Positions 43,753 to 55,928 of a stretch of 64,000 bases of DNA are shown piece by piece. The notes beneath the pieces are model-generated. The model was not told the DNA's origin. It did no database searches and saw nothing but the letters and a program-made list of their open reading frames with translations. Source of the stretch: Stenogyne calaminthoides (lineage: Eukaryota; Streptophyta; Magnoliopsida; Lamiales; Lamiaceae); contig JBBCBC010000026.1 of the NCBI GenBank assembly GCA_037126765.1, positions 7,160,037 to 7,224,036 on the forward strand, written 5' to 3'. The translations under genes were made by a program, and so were the position numbers. The stretch's first letter is position 1, and each line of letters begins with the position of its first letter.

Positions 43753-44860
43753 TTAAATCTTTCTAAAACTAGGAACGTAAAGAACATCTCTTAAAATTAA
43801 AACTCTGTCTTCAAAAGATAGGTGCACTTCTCCCACTGCTTCAGCTGCCACTCTCGTAGCATCGCTTAGTGTGATGAGGATCTCATTCCCACTAAGTTGC
43901 AGGGTCCTCTTGAACCCCTGTAAAGTGAAACAAACATGATCAGTGGATCTCGTATCCACCACCCATAAATGGGAGGCATACGCCGCTAAACAAGTTTCAA
44001 CAACTAGTGCGTGAGAATTACCTTTCTTTCCATTCCTTTTGAGTTCGGAACAGGCTGACCTCAAATGTCCTTTTTCACCGCAGTTGAAGCACTTCCCCTT
44101 AGCTGGTTTACTCACTCCTCCACCTCCCTTCACCTTTTCTTTGCCCTTGGCAACACTTGAGTTCACTTGCTTGTGGCCTTTATCCCTTTTCTTGTTCTTA
44201 CCACCCTTTGGCCTAGAAGATGAAGAAGGTCCATTTGCCACCAAGGCTTGGCTCTTTTGCCCCAATATCGCCTTTGCCGAGACTAAAGCTTACAACAGGT
44301 CAGGCATCGAGAACTTCTAATTGTTCATTTGGTAGTTCAGCCTGAATTGTTCAAAACTTTTCACCAGAGAGTGGAGCACGAAATCGATTTGGGTCTCGAT
44401 ATCGTATTCAGCGCCAAGTACCTCAAGCTTGTTAAGGTGAGCCATCATCTGGAGAACGTGCTCCCTTACGTGCATTCCCTCCACCATTTTTCATAGAGAG
44501 CAAGTCCCTCATGGTGATCTGACGAGCCACACGGTTATGATGTTGAAACATCGCTTTAAGACTAGTCATGATGTCTGCAGCGGTCTCAACGTTTTGGTGT
44601 TGGTGTTGCAACACATCTGACATTGAAGCCAAGATGGTACACTTTGCCATTTCGTTGGAACGCTCCCATTCAGCATACTCTTTCTTAACCGCTTTAGTTG
44701 ACTCATCATTTGGCTTTTCTGGTTTAGGTGTAGTGAGAACCCAGTTATGACTTTGTGCAGTGAGGACAATAGTAAGTTTACGATTCCAATCAATGAGGTT
44801 TTCACCAGTAAGTAAATTGTCTTTAAGTATATTGAACAGTGGATTAAAAGGTTGCGACAT
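43753..44860 (-). pseudogene. Cop-5 gag and protease
   Basis: The ATG at 44858-44860 starts MSQPFNPLFNILKDNLL; the capsid part includes LKAMFQHHNRVARQITMRDL. A frameshift near 44490 breaks it. From about 44265 a basic stretch precedes the zinc knuckle CFNCGEKGHLRSAC (CX2CX4HX4C, complete). The protease follows, but its active site reads DTRST where Cop-6 has DTGST, so the catalytic glycine is changed. The segment AVGEVHLSFEDR continues to a stop near 43753. Gag builds the particle and the knuckle binds RNA. Confidence 0.85.
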
Positions 44861-46382
44861 GCTGAACTGAAATAAATAACAATTTGTATAAGTACAAACA
44901 TATCACAAGGTTCAATTACATGCATCATATTAAAATCTCAAAAAAAAATATGAACATGCATCAGCCAACATCTCAAAACACTTTAAATAAGCCACATGGA
45001 GTGGGTCATTATTTAAACACATTCAAGCAGGTTACAAACAAGAAAACAGTTACAAACCTTTAATATCCAGATTAATAGTTGGCTCCCACTTGACCAATAT
45101 AAAATTGACAGGGACTTCGGGGAAGTATATGCATATCAACTTTATATAGTAATAATCATGATTAAATACAGAATTATTATTTTGTTTTGAACGAGCCTCG
45201 TGGGGAGGGTCATCGTCGCCACTAATAATAACCCACAATCATCCTTTCGGAATTTATTCATGTGAAATCTATCTTTTGGCCGTCCCGTGGGGGGGATTTC
45301 TCCAAAAGAATCCACAAATAAATAAATCATGGAGGTCAAAATTAATTCAATTTTATTATCCGGAATAAAATTGTCAATTAATTGTTTAAACATACTTAGT
45401 AATTTTCGAAGGTGAGATTTTTCAAAATATTTTCTCATGCATCGCATATTTAAACACAATTTAAATAAGCATAAAATAATGCAAAATATCAAAACAAAAA
45501 ATTAAACACATTGGGCACATATATCCAATTGTCACGGTTAATTTTTGTCATGTCTTGATCTTGAGAAATCATCTTCATAGCCTTCATCGTTCGTCTCGAA
45601 AAGCTCCCACTTGACCGCAACATGTTCCTTAAAACGTCCTCTGTCTAGGTCCGAAACGACGTCCGGAATTGGGTAGCTCACGGTCCGGAACACGTATCCG
45701 CGTGCTCTTGCACGCACGCCCGTATCTTGACCGGCCATCCCCGCCCGTCGCTCGGCAGCACTCGGCAACGTCACGGATCCGCACACGCTTACGCGCATGC
45801 CCGCCCATCACCTGCGAGCTGCTTCGGTAGCTTGGCCCTGGTGCTCGGCCACGCCCGGGCGCTTCACTCGCCCGCGTGCCCGTGCACATGTCTGCGCGTG
45901 CCCATGCGCGCGCTGCACACTCCTCGGCCGCCAATCTTGCCCGGTGCTCGGCCACACCCAGGCTTGTGCCCGCGTGCGCCGAGCGCCTCTCGGCCAGCCC
46001 CGTACGTGTCCGCCTAGCACTTCGTGCCTTGGCCCGCGTACGTCCGGGCACTTGGTCGCCCGGTTTTAATTCTTCGTCTTCATTCTCGATCCGGTTACAA
46101 TTTATTTACAAAAAAAATAAATAAACCTAGATCTAGTCTAGTCTATTACATTGATCAAATCAAGCAAATCCTAATCTACTCGTGGATTTTCTCACGAGGC
46201 AAAACGAATTCGAACGAATCGAATTAAAAACCACAATTTATATGCATGCATAAATATAAACATTCATCAAATACCATGACAATTGGATACCTGCAAAAAA
46301 GATCTAGCAATTCTACTATCCAATTTCAAATTTAATGAAAACGAATTAAATTATAATTTAAAAACTCAGAGCCCTAAACCGA
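44861..46382 (-). other. Long 5' leader of Cop-5 with GC-rich island
   Basis: The leader holds the conserved motifs GCCTCGTGGGGAGGGTCATC (near 45193) and GCCACATGGAGTGGGTCATT (near 44992). A second conserved block, CTAGTCTATTACATTGATCA, lies near 46135. Between about 45640 and 46070 lies a strongly G+C-rich island with an internal repeat, GTGCTCGGCCAC followed by CCC-GGC (near 45850 and 45943). The island is unlike those of Cop-4 and Cop-6. Frames on both strands there are composition artefacts. Confidence 0.7.
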
Positions 46383-46383
46383 G

Positions 46384-46395
46384 GCTCTGATACCA
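46384..46395 (-). promoter_or_regulatory. Primer binding site of Cop-5
   Basis: The minus strand reads TGGTATCAGAGC, complementary to initiator tRNA-Met, two bases inside the LTR end at 46398. Confidence 0.9.
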
Positions 46396-46397
46396 GT

Positions 46398-47178
46398 TGT
46401 TGGGGAATTAATTGCCCGGATCTATTCGGGATGAATATTTAAATACAAATTTAATTCTAACAATTATTACTAGCATGAATTAATCCTATATTAATTCAAA
46501 TAATAATTCAACAACAAATCATGCATATAAACAGTTCACATAAATCCTACGCATGCGGAATTGCTACCGGTTTACGTGAAGTAACCTCTCGGAGTGACAA
46601 CCGTTGAGAAGATGGATCCTGTTCGCACGAACACACCAAAAGACCTTCTCAAGTATTCCCTTATCCTTGTTCAATAATCCGGTGGTAGGAACTCGCGAAC
46701 AATTTAACAAAAGGAAAAATAAAATTATGTTGCACCACCTTTGTGAATTTCTAATTTTTCCAACACATGGAATTGCACTTGGGGATGAAAAAATCATCCC
46801 CTATTTATAATACAAGGGGTGGCCGATTTTTGCCCTAGGAATAAGATGGGAAAATCTTTTTCTTTCTCTCCAAGGAATCTTGAATATATCCAATATATTC
46901 TTTTCTCCATATTTAAAATATTCCACAAAAATCCCAACTCCCTATATTAAGGGATTTTTGAAAATATCACATTGAATAGGGAAGAAATAGGATCTTTGGC
47001 TTTTCTTGAATTTATGGGATAATCTTGTATTCCAAGAATACATATTCCATAAAATCTTTCCAAGAAAATCAAGAAAATCTTTTCTCTTTCTTCCTTCAAT
47101 GATTTTTGAAAATTATGAAAAAAATAGCAAATATAATTTATTTTATTTTAAACACCTTTTTCAGTTATTGGATATTAT
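46398..47178 (-). repeat. 5' LTR of Cop-5, first part (split by Cop-6)
   Basis: It starts TGTTGGGGAATTAATTGCCC and matches 39106 onward with few differences. It is cut at 47178 by Cop-6, after the ATTAT that became the target duplication. The other part is 54659-55603. A minus-strand TATAAATA lies at 46802-46809. Confidence 0.9.
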
Positions 47179-48815
47179 TGTTGGGGTTATACTGAAAAGT
47201 ATGTTTTTACTTTGTATAACCAAACTGAATTTTCTCATTTATTTACTGAAATAAACTATTAATCACTGTTGCATTAAATATGAATGAATGTTATATATAT
47301 TTATTGCAAACCCGTTCAATAAGTCAGTACGTATTACATTGTAGTTAATTTGGTGATACCAGATCACTGAAGATCAAATTAACAGCACCTCGTAATTAAA
47401 GTACAAATTCACAACCCAGATGGAAATGAACAAACCATCATGAAAGATTGAAGTGTAAGACTCAGATTGACTTGTCTTGAACATACCATCAAGAATTAGA
47501 CCTCAAGGGTATGTTGTTTCTTAATCTCCGTCCCTTAAATAGGATCGTGTGAAATTAATAACTATTGCTTTGACTTATGATGGGAAGAGAGTCAATGCGA
47601 TTCGATACCTTGTATCTTGGGCAATATTATTAATTACATGATGATTGCTGACATTTAATACGGAGAATCGCTTGCAAGTACGTCTTGCTTGATTTGTCCC
47701 CTTGGTGGGCTCAGAACCTTTATCATACCAAATCTTGCAAGTGGAAATTTATTTCCGGTATGGATAATAATGTTGAGACGTCTTTACTCAAAGGAGAAAT
47801 ATATTAATTAATAAAAAGCTTGTTCAGTGGCTTAATTAATTAATGGACTAATATAATCTTAAACGCGGGAAATGATGACCGTGAGCCATATTATATGTGA
47901 AATCGTAATATGGGTTAAGATGGATAATTCAATATTAATTTTATAGTGAAGTAAATTAATATTAATGGACTTGAATAATATTTGGCCCAATATTAGAGCT
48001 TCATAGTTCATTGAAGGTCCAATCTTAATTCTCCTAAAGGCCCCTCAAATAGCACAAAATAAAGTCCAATTAATGAAAGAGAGAAGAAAATATTTTGCTA
48101 TATTTCCATGCTTATATTTTCAAAAAATATGTAGATAAGAGGTAGGAAAGATTGTCTTGATTTTCTTGTAGATATTTTATGGAAAGAGATAATTATTGTA
48201 GGAATACATAATTATCCCATAAATTCAAGAAGTCAAATCTTTACTCCTTTAATCTTGTTATTTTTTAAAATAATAGGATAAAAAGGGGAAGAGATTTTTA
48301 TGGAAAATTTAATTAAGGAGAAAAGAATATAGGAGATATATTCAAGATTACTTGGAGACTAAGAAAAGATTTTCTTCCTTATATTTTTTACCAAAAAATT
48401 CAAACCCCTCACTCCTATATATAGGGGATGAATTTTTCATTCCCAAGTGCAATTTCACGTGTTGGAAATATTCGAAATCCACAAAGGTGGTAGCATAATA
48501 TTTTTTTGTTTTCTCTCTTTTTAAAATCGTTCGTGTGAATCTTCCCACCGGGTTACGTTCGTGGACTTTGGGACATATTTGGGAAGGCACTTTGGGTTGA
48601 TCCATCGTCTCAACGGTTGTCTCTACAAGAGGTATGTAATCTCGTAACTCCTAGTTCCGCATGTTTAGGATTTACGTGAATTACGTGTACGCTTGTTGTT
48701 TAATTATTATGTTGAATTGATTTAGGATTAATTCATGTTAGTAATTAATTATTTAATTTTAATATGTATTTAAAATCATCTCGAATAGATCCGGGTACCC
48801 ACATTTTTCCCAACA
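47179..48815 (+). repeat. 5' LTR of Cop-6, 1637 bp
   Basis: It runs from TGTTGGGGTTATACTG to CCCACATTTTTCCCAACA, directly followed by the primer site. Relative to Cop-2 it lacks about 80 bp near 47480 (between TTGTCTTGA and AAGAATTAGACC). The TATA box TATATATA is at 48416-48423. It is the same family as the Cop-2 LTR. Confidence 0.92.
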
Positions 48816-48817
48816 AC

Positions 48818-48829
48818 TGGTATCAGAGC
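48818..48829 (+). promoter_or_regulatory. Primer binding site of Cop-6
   Basis: TGGTATCAGAGC lies two bases after the LTR end CCCAACA, complementary to initiator tRNA-Met. Confidence 0.92.
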
Positions 48830-50260
48830 TCTTGTTTCAAGCTCTGATTTTTAAATTGTTATTTAAATTATTGTTGGACATTAAATTGAAATTGGATAGT
48901 AGAATTGCTAGATTTTGTTTTGCAGGTATCCAATTGTCATGGTATTTAATGTGTTTATTTTTCATGCGTATGAATGAATGTTTTAATTCGACTCGTTTGG
49001 ATTTATTTTTCTCGTGAGAAAATCCAAGAGTAGATTAGGTTATTTGATTTGTTCAATGTAATAGACTAGTCTAGATTTAAGGTGTATTTATTTTTCGGTA
49101 AATAAATTGTAACCTGATCGAAGATGAAGACGGAGGCGAGAAAATTAAAATGGATCCGGAATCGACGCAGACATAAATTTTGCGCTGGCTAAACGTGAAA
49201 AGAAGGAGGCACGCCAAGGGACTCGCTTCCGGGCATTTGCACGGCAGCACGGGCGAGGGCGCAGGCCGAGGCCGAAGGCCAAGAAGGGTCAGCGGAGCGG
49301 CTGCGATGGATAAGGCGACCGCGGCGCAGCAGAGTGGTGAAGCAGAGGCGGCGAACGACAGCGGACGCCAAGACGCTGGGCCACGTGCGACGCGACGCGA
49401 ACCCGCTTACCGCATCGCCGAGGTTATCGAGCCATACGGCGACATACAGCACAGGGCCAGGCACTGCCGCTGTTTGCCGCCGATGCGGCGTATTCCCGCC
49501 GCGAAGCCGCGCGTATGCTCCGGTGACAAAAAAAATTTTGAGATTTAACGAGGGAGAAATTCAAGACTCAGATTTCTTCAAGATCAAGCCAAGGAAAATC
49601 AAACCATGAAAGTTGAATAATTTGTGCCCAAAGTGTTTATTTTCTGCTTTGCTTGATTTATTGTTGTCGTATTTTCTTGTGCTTTATTTAATTTGTTTAA
49701 ATGTGTTTGCATGAGAATTGCCCAACGAAAAATCTCAAACTTAAAAAATTACTAAGTATGTTTTGACCTCCATGATTTATTTATTTGTGGAATATTTTGG
49801 AGAAATTCCCCTACGGGACGGTCAAAAGATAGCTTTCACATGAATAATTCTCAAAAGAATGATTGTGAATTATTATCAGTGGCGACGATGACCCTCCCAC
49901 GAGGCTCGATCAAAACGAAGTAGTAATTATGTATTTAATCATGGTTATTACTTAGGTATAAGATTGATATTCATATACTTCACCAAAGTGCCTTTCAATT
50001 TTATATTGGTCAAGTGGGAGCCGACTATTAATTTTCTTTGAAATTAAAGGTTTGTAACTGTTCTTGTTTGTAACCTGCTTGAATGTGATTTAAATGATGA
50101 CCCTCCCACGAGGCTCATTTAAATCTATTTTGAGATGTTGGCTGATGCATGTTCATATTTTTTTGAGATTTTAATATGAATCATGTGATCGAATTATGTG
50201 ATTTAATTTTGTGTTGATCCAGATATTGATACAAAATGTGTGTTTATTTCCAGTATCATC
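48830..50260 (+). other. Long 5' leader of Cop-6 with GC-rich island and repeated motif
   Basis: This 1.4-kb untranslated leader starts with a block shared with Cop-4 and Cop-5 (near 49015-49120) and contains a G+C-rich island at about 49130-49525 that does not match theirs. It then resumes the shared sequence. ATGACCCTCCCACGAGGCTC occurs twice (near 49888 and 50097). Numerous short ATG frames precede gag, so gag translation would need leader scanning past them, an internal entry or splicing; the sequence does not say which. Frames within the island (49180-49609) are not supported as genes. Confidence 0.7.
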
Positions 50261-51360
50261 ATGTCGCAACCTTTTAATCCACTGTTCAATATACTGAAAG
50301 ATAACCTTCTCACTGGAGAAAACTTTGTTGATTGGTATCGGAAACTTACTATTGTCCTCACTGCACAAAGCCACAACTGGGTTCTTGCTACGCCCAAACC
50401 AGAAAAGCCATCTGACGAGTCAACCAAAACGGTTAAGAAAGAATATGCTGACTGGGAGCGTTCTAACGAAATGGCAAAGTGTACCATCTTGGCTTCAATG
50501 TCAGATGTGTTGCAACACCAACATCAAAACATTGAGACCGTTGCGGACATCATACTCAATCTTAAAGCGATGTTTCAACATCGGAACCTTGTTGCTCGGC
50601 AGATCACCATGAGGGACATGCTCTCTATGAAAATGGTGGAGGGAACACCCGTAAGGGATCATGTTCTCCAGATGATGGCTCACCTCAACAAACTTGAGGT
50701 GCTTGGAGCTGAATATGACATCGAGACCCAGATCGATTTCATACTCCATTCCCTACCCAAAAGCTTTGAGCAGTTCAGGCTGAATTATCAAATGAATAAT
50801 CAGAAGTTCACTTTGCCTGATCTGTTGCAAGCTCTTGTCTCGGCTGAAGGAATTTTGGGAGAGAGCAGCCAAGCCTTAGCGGCAGTTGGTCCATCTTCTT
50901 CTTCTAGGCCAAAGGGAGGCAAGAGGAAGAGGAAAGCCAAAAGCAAAAGCCAAGCTAACTCGAGTGTTGCCAAAGGCAAAGGAAAGGTGAAGAGGGAAGG
51001 TGGAGTGAAGAATCAGGCTAAGGGGAAGTGCTTCAACTGCTGTGAAAAAAAACATTGGAGGTCGGTCTGTTCCAAACCAAAAAGGAATGGAAAGAAAGGT
51101 AATTCACACTCACTAGTTGTTGAAACTTGTTTGGCGGAGTATGCCACCCACTCGTGGGTATTGGATACGGGATCCACTGATCATGTATGTTTCACATTGT
51201 AGGGTTTTAAGCAGACCCGACAACTTAGTGAGAGTGAGATCCTCATCACGCTAGGCGATGCTACGAGAGTGGCAGCTAAAGCAGTGGGAGAAGTGCACCT
51301 GTCTTTTGAAGACAAGACTTTAATTTTAAGAGATGTTCTATACGTTCCTGTTTTTCGAAA
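50261..51360 (+). pseudogene. Cop-6 gag and protease, one nonsense change
   Basis: The start is the ATG at 50261 (MSQPFNPLFNILKDNLL), chosen because Cop-4 and Cop-5 gag begin at the same motif. The capsid domain includes LNLKAMFQH and IDFILHSLPKSFEQFRLNYQ. A basic stretch leads to the zinc knuckle CFNCCEKKHWRSVC (CX2CX4HX4C). The protease has an intact active site (VLDTGSTDHVCF), but a TAG at 51200-51202 stands where Cop-5 has a glutamine codon (FTLQGF). The same frame then continues with AVGEVHLSFEDKTLILRDVL. Apart from this stop the region reads through, making it the most nearly intact gag-protease here. Confidence 0.88.
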
Positions 51361-52812
51361 AAACCTTATTTCTATTTCTAAACTCTTTGTCGATGGATAT
51401 TCTGTTCGTTTTAACAAGCATGTTGCTGTTTTTCGTAACGATGTGATTATCTGTCGTGGAACTTTACGGAACAATCTCTATATTATTAACTGTGTACATC
51501 ACTCACAAAATGCATCCTATAATACATCTGCTATTTCATGTAAAAGAAAGCATTCTGCTGACGTGAACGAGACACTTCTTTGGCACCTAAGATTAGGTCA
51601 TATTAACCAGAAAAGGATTCAAAGGTTGGTGAAAGATGGTTCTCTGGGGTCTCTCCAAATTGAAACATTTCCGACTTGCGAATCGTGCTTAGAAGGTAAA
51701 ATGACCAAGAGGGCATTTGGAGCCAATGGGCTTAGAGCTAAAGAAGTGTTAGACATCGTTCACACCGACGTGTGTGGTCTAATGCAAATCAAAGCTAGAG
51801 GTGGCTACGAGTATTTCGTTACTTTTATCGATGACTACTCACGCTACGTATATATTTTCCTAATGAAGCATAAATCTGAGACCTTTGTAAATTCAAAGAA
51901 TTTAAGGCTCAAGCAGAGAATCATAAGGAAAAGACTATCAAGTTTCTACGATCTGATCGTGGGGGCGAATACCTCAGCGATGAATTTTTGAACTACCTAT
52001 CAGAAGAGGGGATTGCATCCCAGTTGACTGCACTCGGTACCCCTCAACAAAATGGGGTTGCAGAACGAAGAAATAGAACGCTTTTAGAAATGGTAAGGCC
52101 AATTATGAGTTATGCGGATTTACCAAAATCGTTCTGGGGTTACGCATTAGAAACATCGGCTTACATTCTGAACCTAGTGCCATCCAAATCGGTACCTAAA
52201 ACCCCGAGAGAATTGTGAACGGGGCGCAAGCCCAGTTATGGACACATCATGATCTGGGGGTGTCCGGCATACGTGCTAGACAAGGAAACAGGTAAATTGG
52301 ATGCACGTTCGGAATTAAGGATGTTCATAGGGTACCCCAAAGGAACTAAAGGATGCATGTTCTATGGTCCCGAAGATCAAAAGGTGGTAATCAGTACTCA
52401 CTTTAGATTTTTGGAAGAAGACTATATGAACAGTAGAAAGCCTAGAAGTGAGATTACCTTAGAAGAACTTAGGGGGGCAACTCCATTGCCAACTGTACAA
52501 AATGATATACCAATCGTTAGGCCTACACAACCGGAACCTCGTCATAGTGGGAGGGTTGTCAGACAACCCGAGAGATTCTTGGGGATCGGAGAGTCTTCGG
52601 ACTTGATCTCCGCAGAAGAATCAGATCCATGGTCCTACAACGAGGCGATCCAAGACAAAGACGCTCAATCTTGGCAAACAGCAATGGAAGCCGAGATGGG
52701 TTCAATGGATCACAATAAGGTGTGGGAGCTAGTCGAACCACTTAATGGGGTAAAACCCATCGGATGCAAGTGGGTATACAAGAAAAAAAAAGGGACCGGA
52801 CGGAAAGGTTGA
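51361..52812 (+). pseudogene. Cop-6 pre-integrase, integrase and linker
   Basis: The pre-integrase zinc region is present: HLRLGHINQKRIQRLV with CESCLEG. The integrase core starts IVHTDVCG and FIDDYSRYVYIFLMK; a frameshift near 51890 breaks it before the RSDRGGEY aspartate, which remains readable in another frame (about 51950). NGVAERRNRTLLE carries the glutamate. A TGA at 52216-52218 follows PKTPREL, replacing the tryptophan of ELWTGRKP. The linker resumes at about 52249 (GKLDARSELRMFIGYP; RHSGRVVRQPERFLGI). Reverse transcriptase begins (WELVEPLNGVKPIGCKWVYK), and a one-base gain in an A-run near 52785 shifts the frame. Confidence 0.87.
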
Positions 52813-53310
52813 GACCTTTAAAGCAAGATTAGTGGCGAAAGGGTACACTCAGAAAGAAGGGATCGATTATGAGGAAACCTTTTCGCCCGTAGCCATGCTC
52901 AAGTCCATCCACATTCTCTTGTCGATTGCTACGCACCTAGATTTTGAGATCTGGCAAATGGACGTCAAGACAGCTTTCCTAAATGGAAATCTTGACGAAG
53001 AAATCTATATGCAACAACCCGAAGGATTCATTGAAAAAGGCCAAGAGCATCTGGTTTGCAAGCTTAGGAAGTTCATTTATGGGCTGAAGCAAGCGTCCCG
53101 CGCTTGGAATCAGTGTTTTGATCAAGTTATAAAATCCTACGATTTCGATCAAAACAACTTTGAAAGTTGTGTTTATAAAAGGCGTGACGGAACTGCATTG
53201 GTATTTTTGGTACTATACGTGGACGACATTCTGCTCATCAGAAATGATGTAAAGGTGTTATCAGACGTAAGGGCATGGCTGTCAAAACAGTTTGATATGA
53301 AGGATTTAGG
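52813..53310 (+). pseudogene. Cop-6 reverse transcriptase, 3'-truncated
   Basis: The open frame has AKGYTQKEGIDYEETFSPVA, QMDVKTAFLNGN, IYGLKQASRAWNQCF and the catalytic YVDD at 53216-53227. It stays open to KQFDMKDLG and then enters LTR sequence at 53308 with a few shared bases at the junction (TTAGG). The rest of the thumb/connection and all RNase H are gone. Strand transfer and RNA removal would be impossible, so the copy is non-autonomous. Confidence 0.88.
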
Positions 53311-54658
53311 ACCTACAAGAGGATAAATTTTTCGGTACTGAATATACAAGAATTAGACCTCAGTGGTGTGTTATTTCTTAATCTCCGTCCCTTAAATAGG
53401 ATCATGTGAAATTAATAACTATTGCTTTGACTTGTGATAGGAAGAGAGTCATTGTGATTCGATACCTTATATCTTGGGCAATATTATTAATTACATGACG
53501 ATTGCTGACATTTAATATGGAGAATCGCGTGCAAGTACGTCTTGCTTGATTTGTCCCCTTGGTGGGCTCAGAACCTTTATCATACCAAATCTTGCAAGTG
53601 GAAATTTATTTCCGGTATGGATAATAATGTTGAGCTGTCTTTACTCCAAGGAGAAAGATATTAATTAATATAAAGCTTGTTCAGTGGCTTAATTGATTAA
53701 TGGACTAATATATTCTTAAACGCGGGAAATGATGACCGGGAGCTATATTATATGTGAAATCGTAATATGGGTTAAGATGGATAGTTCAATATTAATTTTA
53801 TAGTGAGTAAATTAATATTAATGGACTTGAATAATATTTGACCCAATATTAGAGCTTCATAGTCCATTGAAGGTCCAATCTTAATTGTCCTAAAGGCCCC
53901 TCAAATAGCCCAAAATAAAGTCCAATTAATGAAAGAGAGAAGAAAATATTTTGCTATATTTCCATGCTTATATTTTCGAAAAATATGTAGATAAGAGGTA
54001 GGAAAGATTGTCTTGATTTTCTTGTAGATATTTTATGGAAAGAGATAATTATTGTAGGAATACATAGTTATCCCATAAATTCAAGAAGTCAAATCTTGAC
54101 TCCTTTAATCTTGTTATTTTCGAAAATAATAGGATAAAAAGGGGAAGAGATTTTTATGAAAAAATTAATTAAGTAGAAAAGAATATAGGAGATATATTCA
54201 AGATTTCTTGGAGACCAAGAAAAGATTTGCTTCCTTATATTTTTGACCTAAAAATTCGAACCCCTCACTCCTATATATAGGGGATGAATTTTTCATTCCC
54301 AAGTGCAATTCCATGTGTTGGAAATATTAGAAATCCACAAAGGTGGTAGCATAATATTTTTTTGTTTTCTCTCTTGTTAAAATCGTTCGTGCGAATCCTC
54401 CCACCGGGTTACGTTCGTGGACTTTGGGACATATTTGGGTTGATCCATCGTCTCAACGGTTGTCTCTACAAGAGGTATGTAATCTCGTAACTCCTAGTTC
54501 CGCATGTTTAGGATTTACGTGAATTACGTGTACGCATGTTGTTTGATTATTATGTTGAATTGATTTAAGATTAATTCATGTTAGTAATTAATTATTTAAT
54601 TTGAATATGTATTTAAAATCATCTCGAATAGATCCGAGCACCCACATTTTTCCCAACA
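53308..54658 (+). repeat. 3' LTR of Cop-6, lacking its first ~330 bp
   Basis: It aligns from GGACCTACAAGAGGATAAAT with the middle of the Cop-2 LTR (about 6902 onward). It ends CCCACATTTTTCCCAACA, followed by the ATTAT duplication. It is highly similar to the 5' LTR over the shared part. The deletion is of the same kind as in Cop-1. Confidence 0.88.
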
Positions 54659-55603
54659 ATTATGTTTGGGATACTTGAGGGGCCTTTAGGAGAATTAAGA
54701 TTGGACCTTCTAATGGACTTTGAATATCTAATATTGAGCCACAATATTATTCAAGCCCATAAATATTAATTAATTCCACTACATAATTAATATTGCACCA
54801 TCCATCTTAACACATATTACTGTTAATATGGCTCCAAATTATTTTTTCCCGTGTTTAAGATTATCCAGCCCATTAATTAATTCAAGCCACTGAAACATCT
54901 TTCCTTTAATTAAAATATTTTATCCTTGGTCAAGGAACGGTTCAACATTATTATTATACCGGAAACTATTCCACTTGCAAGTTTTGGTATGACAAATCTT
55001 ATGAACCTCCCAAGGGGGCAAATCGAACAAGCGTACTTGCACATGATTCTTCGTATTAAATCTTAGCAATCGCATGTGACCAATAATATTGCCCAAGATA
55101 TGAAGTAGTGAATCTCATTGATTCTCTACCCGTCATAAGTCAAAGCAATAATTACTAACCACACACGATCCTATTTAAGGGACGAAGATTAAGAAATAAC
55201 GAACCACTGAGGTCTAATTCTTCTTAATTCAGTGTTGAAGAATTTATCCCCCTATAGGTCCTATTCAGTGCATCAGTCATGCACTACTGTAATCTCTTGG
55301 TCAAGACAAGTCAATCTGAGCCTTACACTTCAACCTTTCACCATGGATTGTTCATTTCCATCTAGGTCGTGAATGAGCAGTATTTTTTTAGTTACAAGGG
55401 AATTAATTTAATCTTTCGTGATCCGTATCACTAAATTAACTACAATGTAACACGTACTATTTGTTGAACAGTTATGCAGTAAATATATGTAACATTCAAT
55501 GATATTTAAAGCATTAGTGATAAATAATTTATTTCAGTAAATAAGACAGAAATTCAGTTTGGTTATACAAAGTAAAAGCATACTTTCCAGTATAACCCCA
55601 ACA
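54659..55603 (-). repeat. 5' LTR of Cop-5, second part
   Basis: It continues Cop-5 LTR sequence after Cop-6 (GTTTGGGATACTTGAGGGGCC, equivalent to 39870 onward of the 3' LTR). It ends TATAACCCCAACA at 55603, followed by the TTTCA duplication. Confidence 0.9.
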
Positions 55604-55608
55604 TTTCA

Positions 55609-55928
55609 GGCATCGATTATTTTCTTCACTTTTTTGTCTTCAATTTACTAGATCTGGACCAATTGTAAAAAATCTGATTGTCTCGGTTATTCCAAGTTTG
55701 ATCGGTCTTGACCGATTCGATCATAAAAATGATTTTTTAGGTGTAATCGGAACATTTCCAGTACCAGTTCAAGGTTAAACTAGTTGAAATGGCCGGTTCG
55801 GTCCGGTTCTGACAACACCGATTTAAGCACCATTTGGATGGACCTTTGTGGATGCTCTTATGAGAAGTAATGACATAGAGTGTAAATAAGAGTTTTGTCT
55901 ATGTTACACAGCAGTGTAGTGCCAAGTA
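55609..55928. other. Right flank of Cop-5, underlying locus DNA
   Basis: About 0.3 kb of sequence with no gene. It has a CCGGTTCGGTCCGGTT tract near 55793 and related CGGT-rich words, which look like an old degenerate repeat. It ends in AAGTA just before the Gyp-2 LTR. Confidence 0.45.

Larger units (their letters stand above)
47179..54658 (+). mobile_element. Cop-6: Ty1/copia element with a 3' internal deletion, TSD ATTAT
   Basis: This 7480-bp plus-strand element is flanked by ATTAT at 47174-47178 and 54659-54663, inside the Cop-5 5' LTR. It has a full 5' LTR, primer site, leader, gag, protease, integrase and most of reverse transcriptase. A deletion then removes the end of reverse transcriptase, all RNase H, the polypurine tract and the first ~330 bp of the 3' LTR. 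It is the best-preserved 5' half in the window. Confidence 0.93.
39106..55603 (-). mobile_element. Cop-5: full-length Ty1/copia element, TSD TTTCA, with Cop-6 nested in its 5' LTR
   Basis: TTTCA at 39101-39105 and 55604-55608 flanks the element. Minus-strand order is 5' LTR (46398-47178 plus 54659-55603), primer site, long leader, gag, protease, integrase, reverse transcriptase, RNase H, double polypurine tract and 3' LTR (39106-40815). All domains are present; it is inactivated mainly by point stops and a few frameshifts. Without Cop-6 the element is about 9.0 kb. Confidence 0.92.

Noticed and set aside
45797..46069. GC-rich island as a captured host gene or CpG-island promoter.
   Set aside because: No protein motif or splice structure is visible. 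Capture remains possible but cannot be supported without a genome search, so it is listed only as a question about the islands.
48816..48833. tRNA-like match at LTR ends (TGGTATCAGAGC).
   Set aside because: It is only the primer-binding complement of initiator tRNA-Met; no cloverleaf or rest of a tRNA gene is present.
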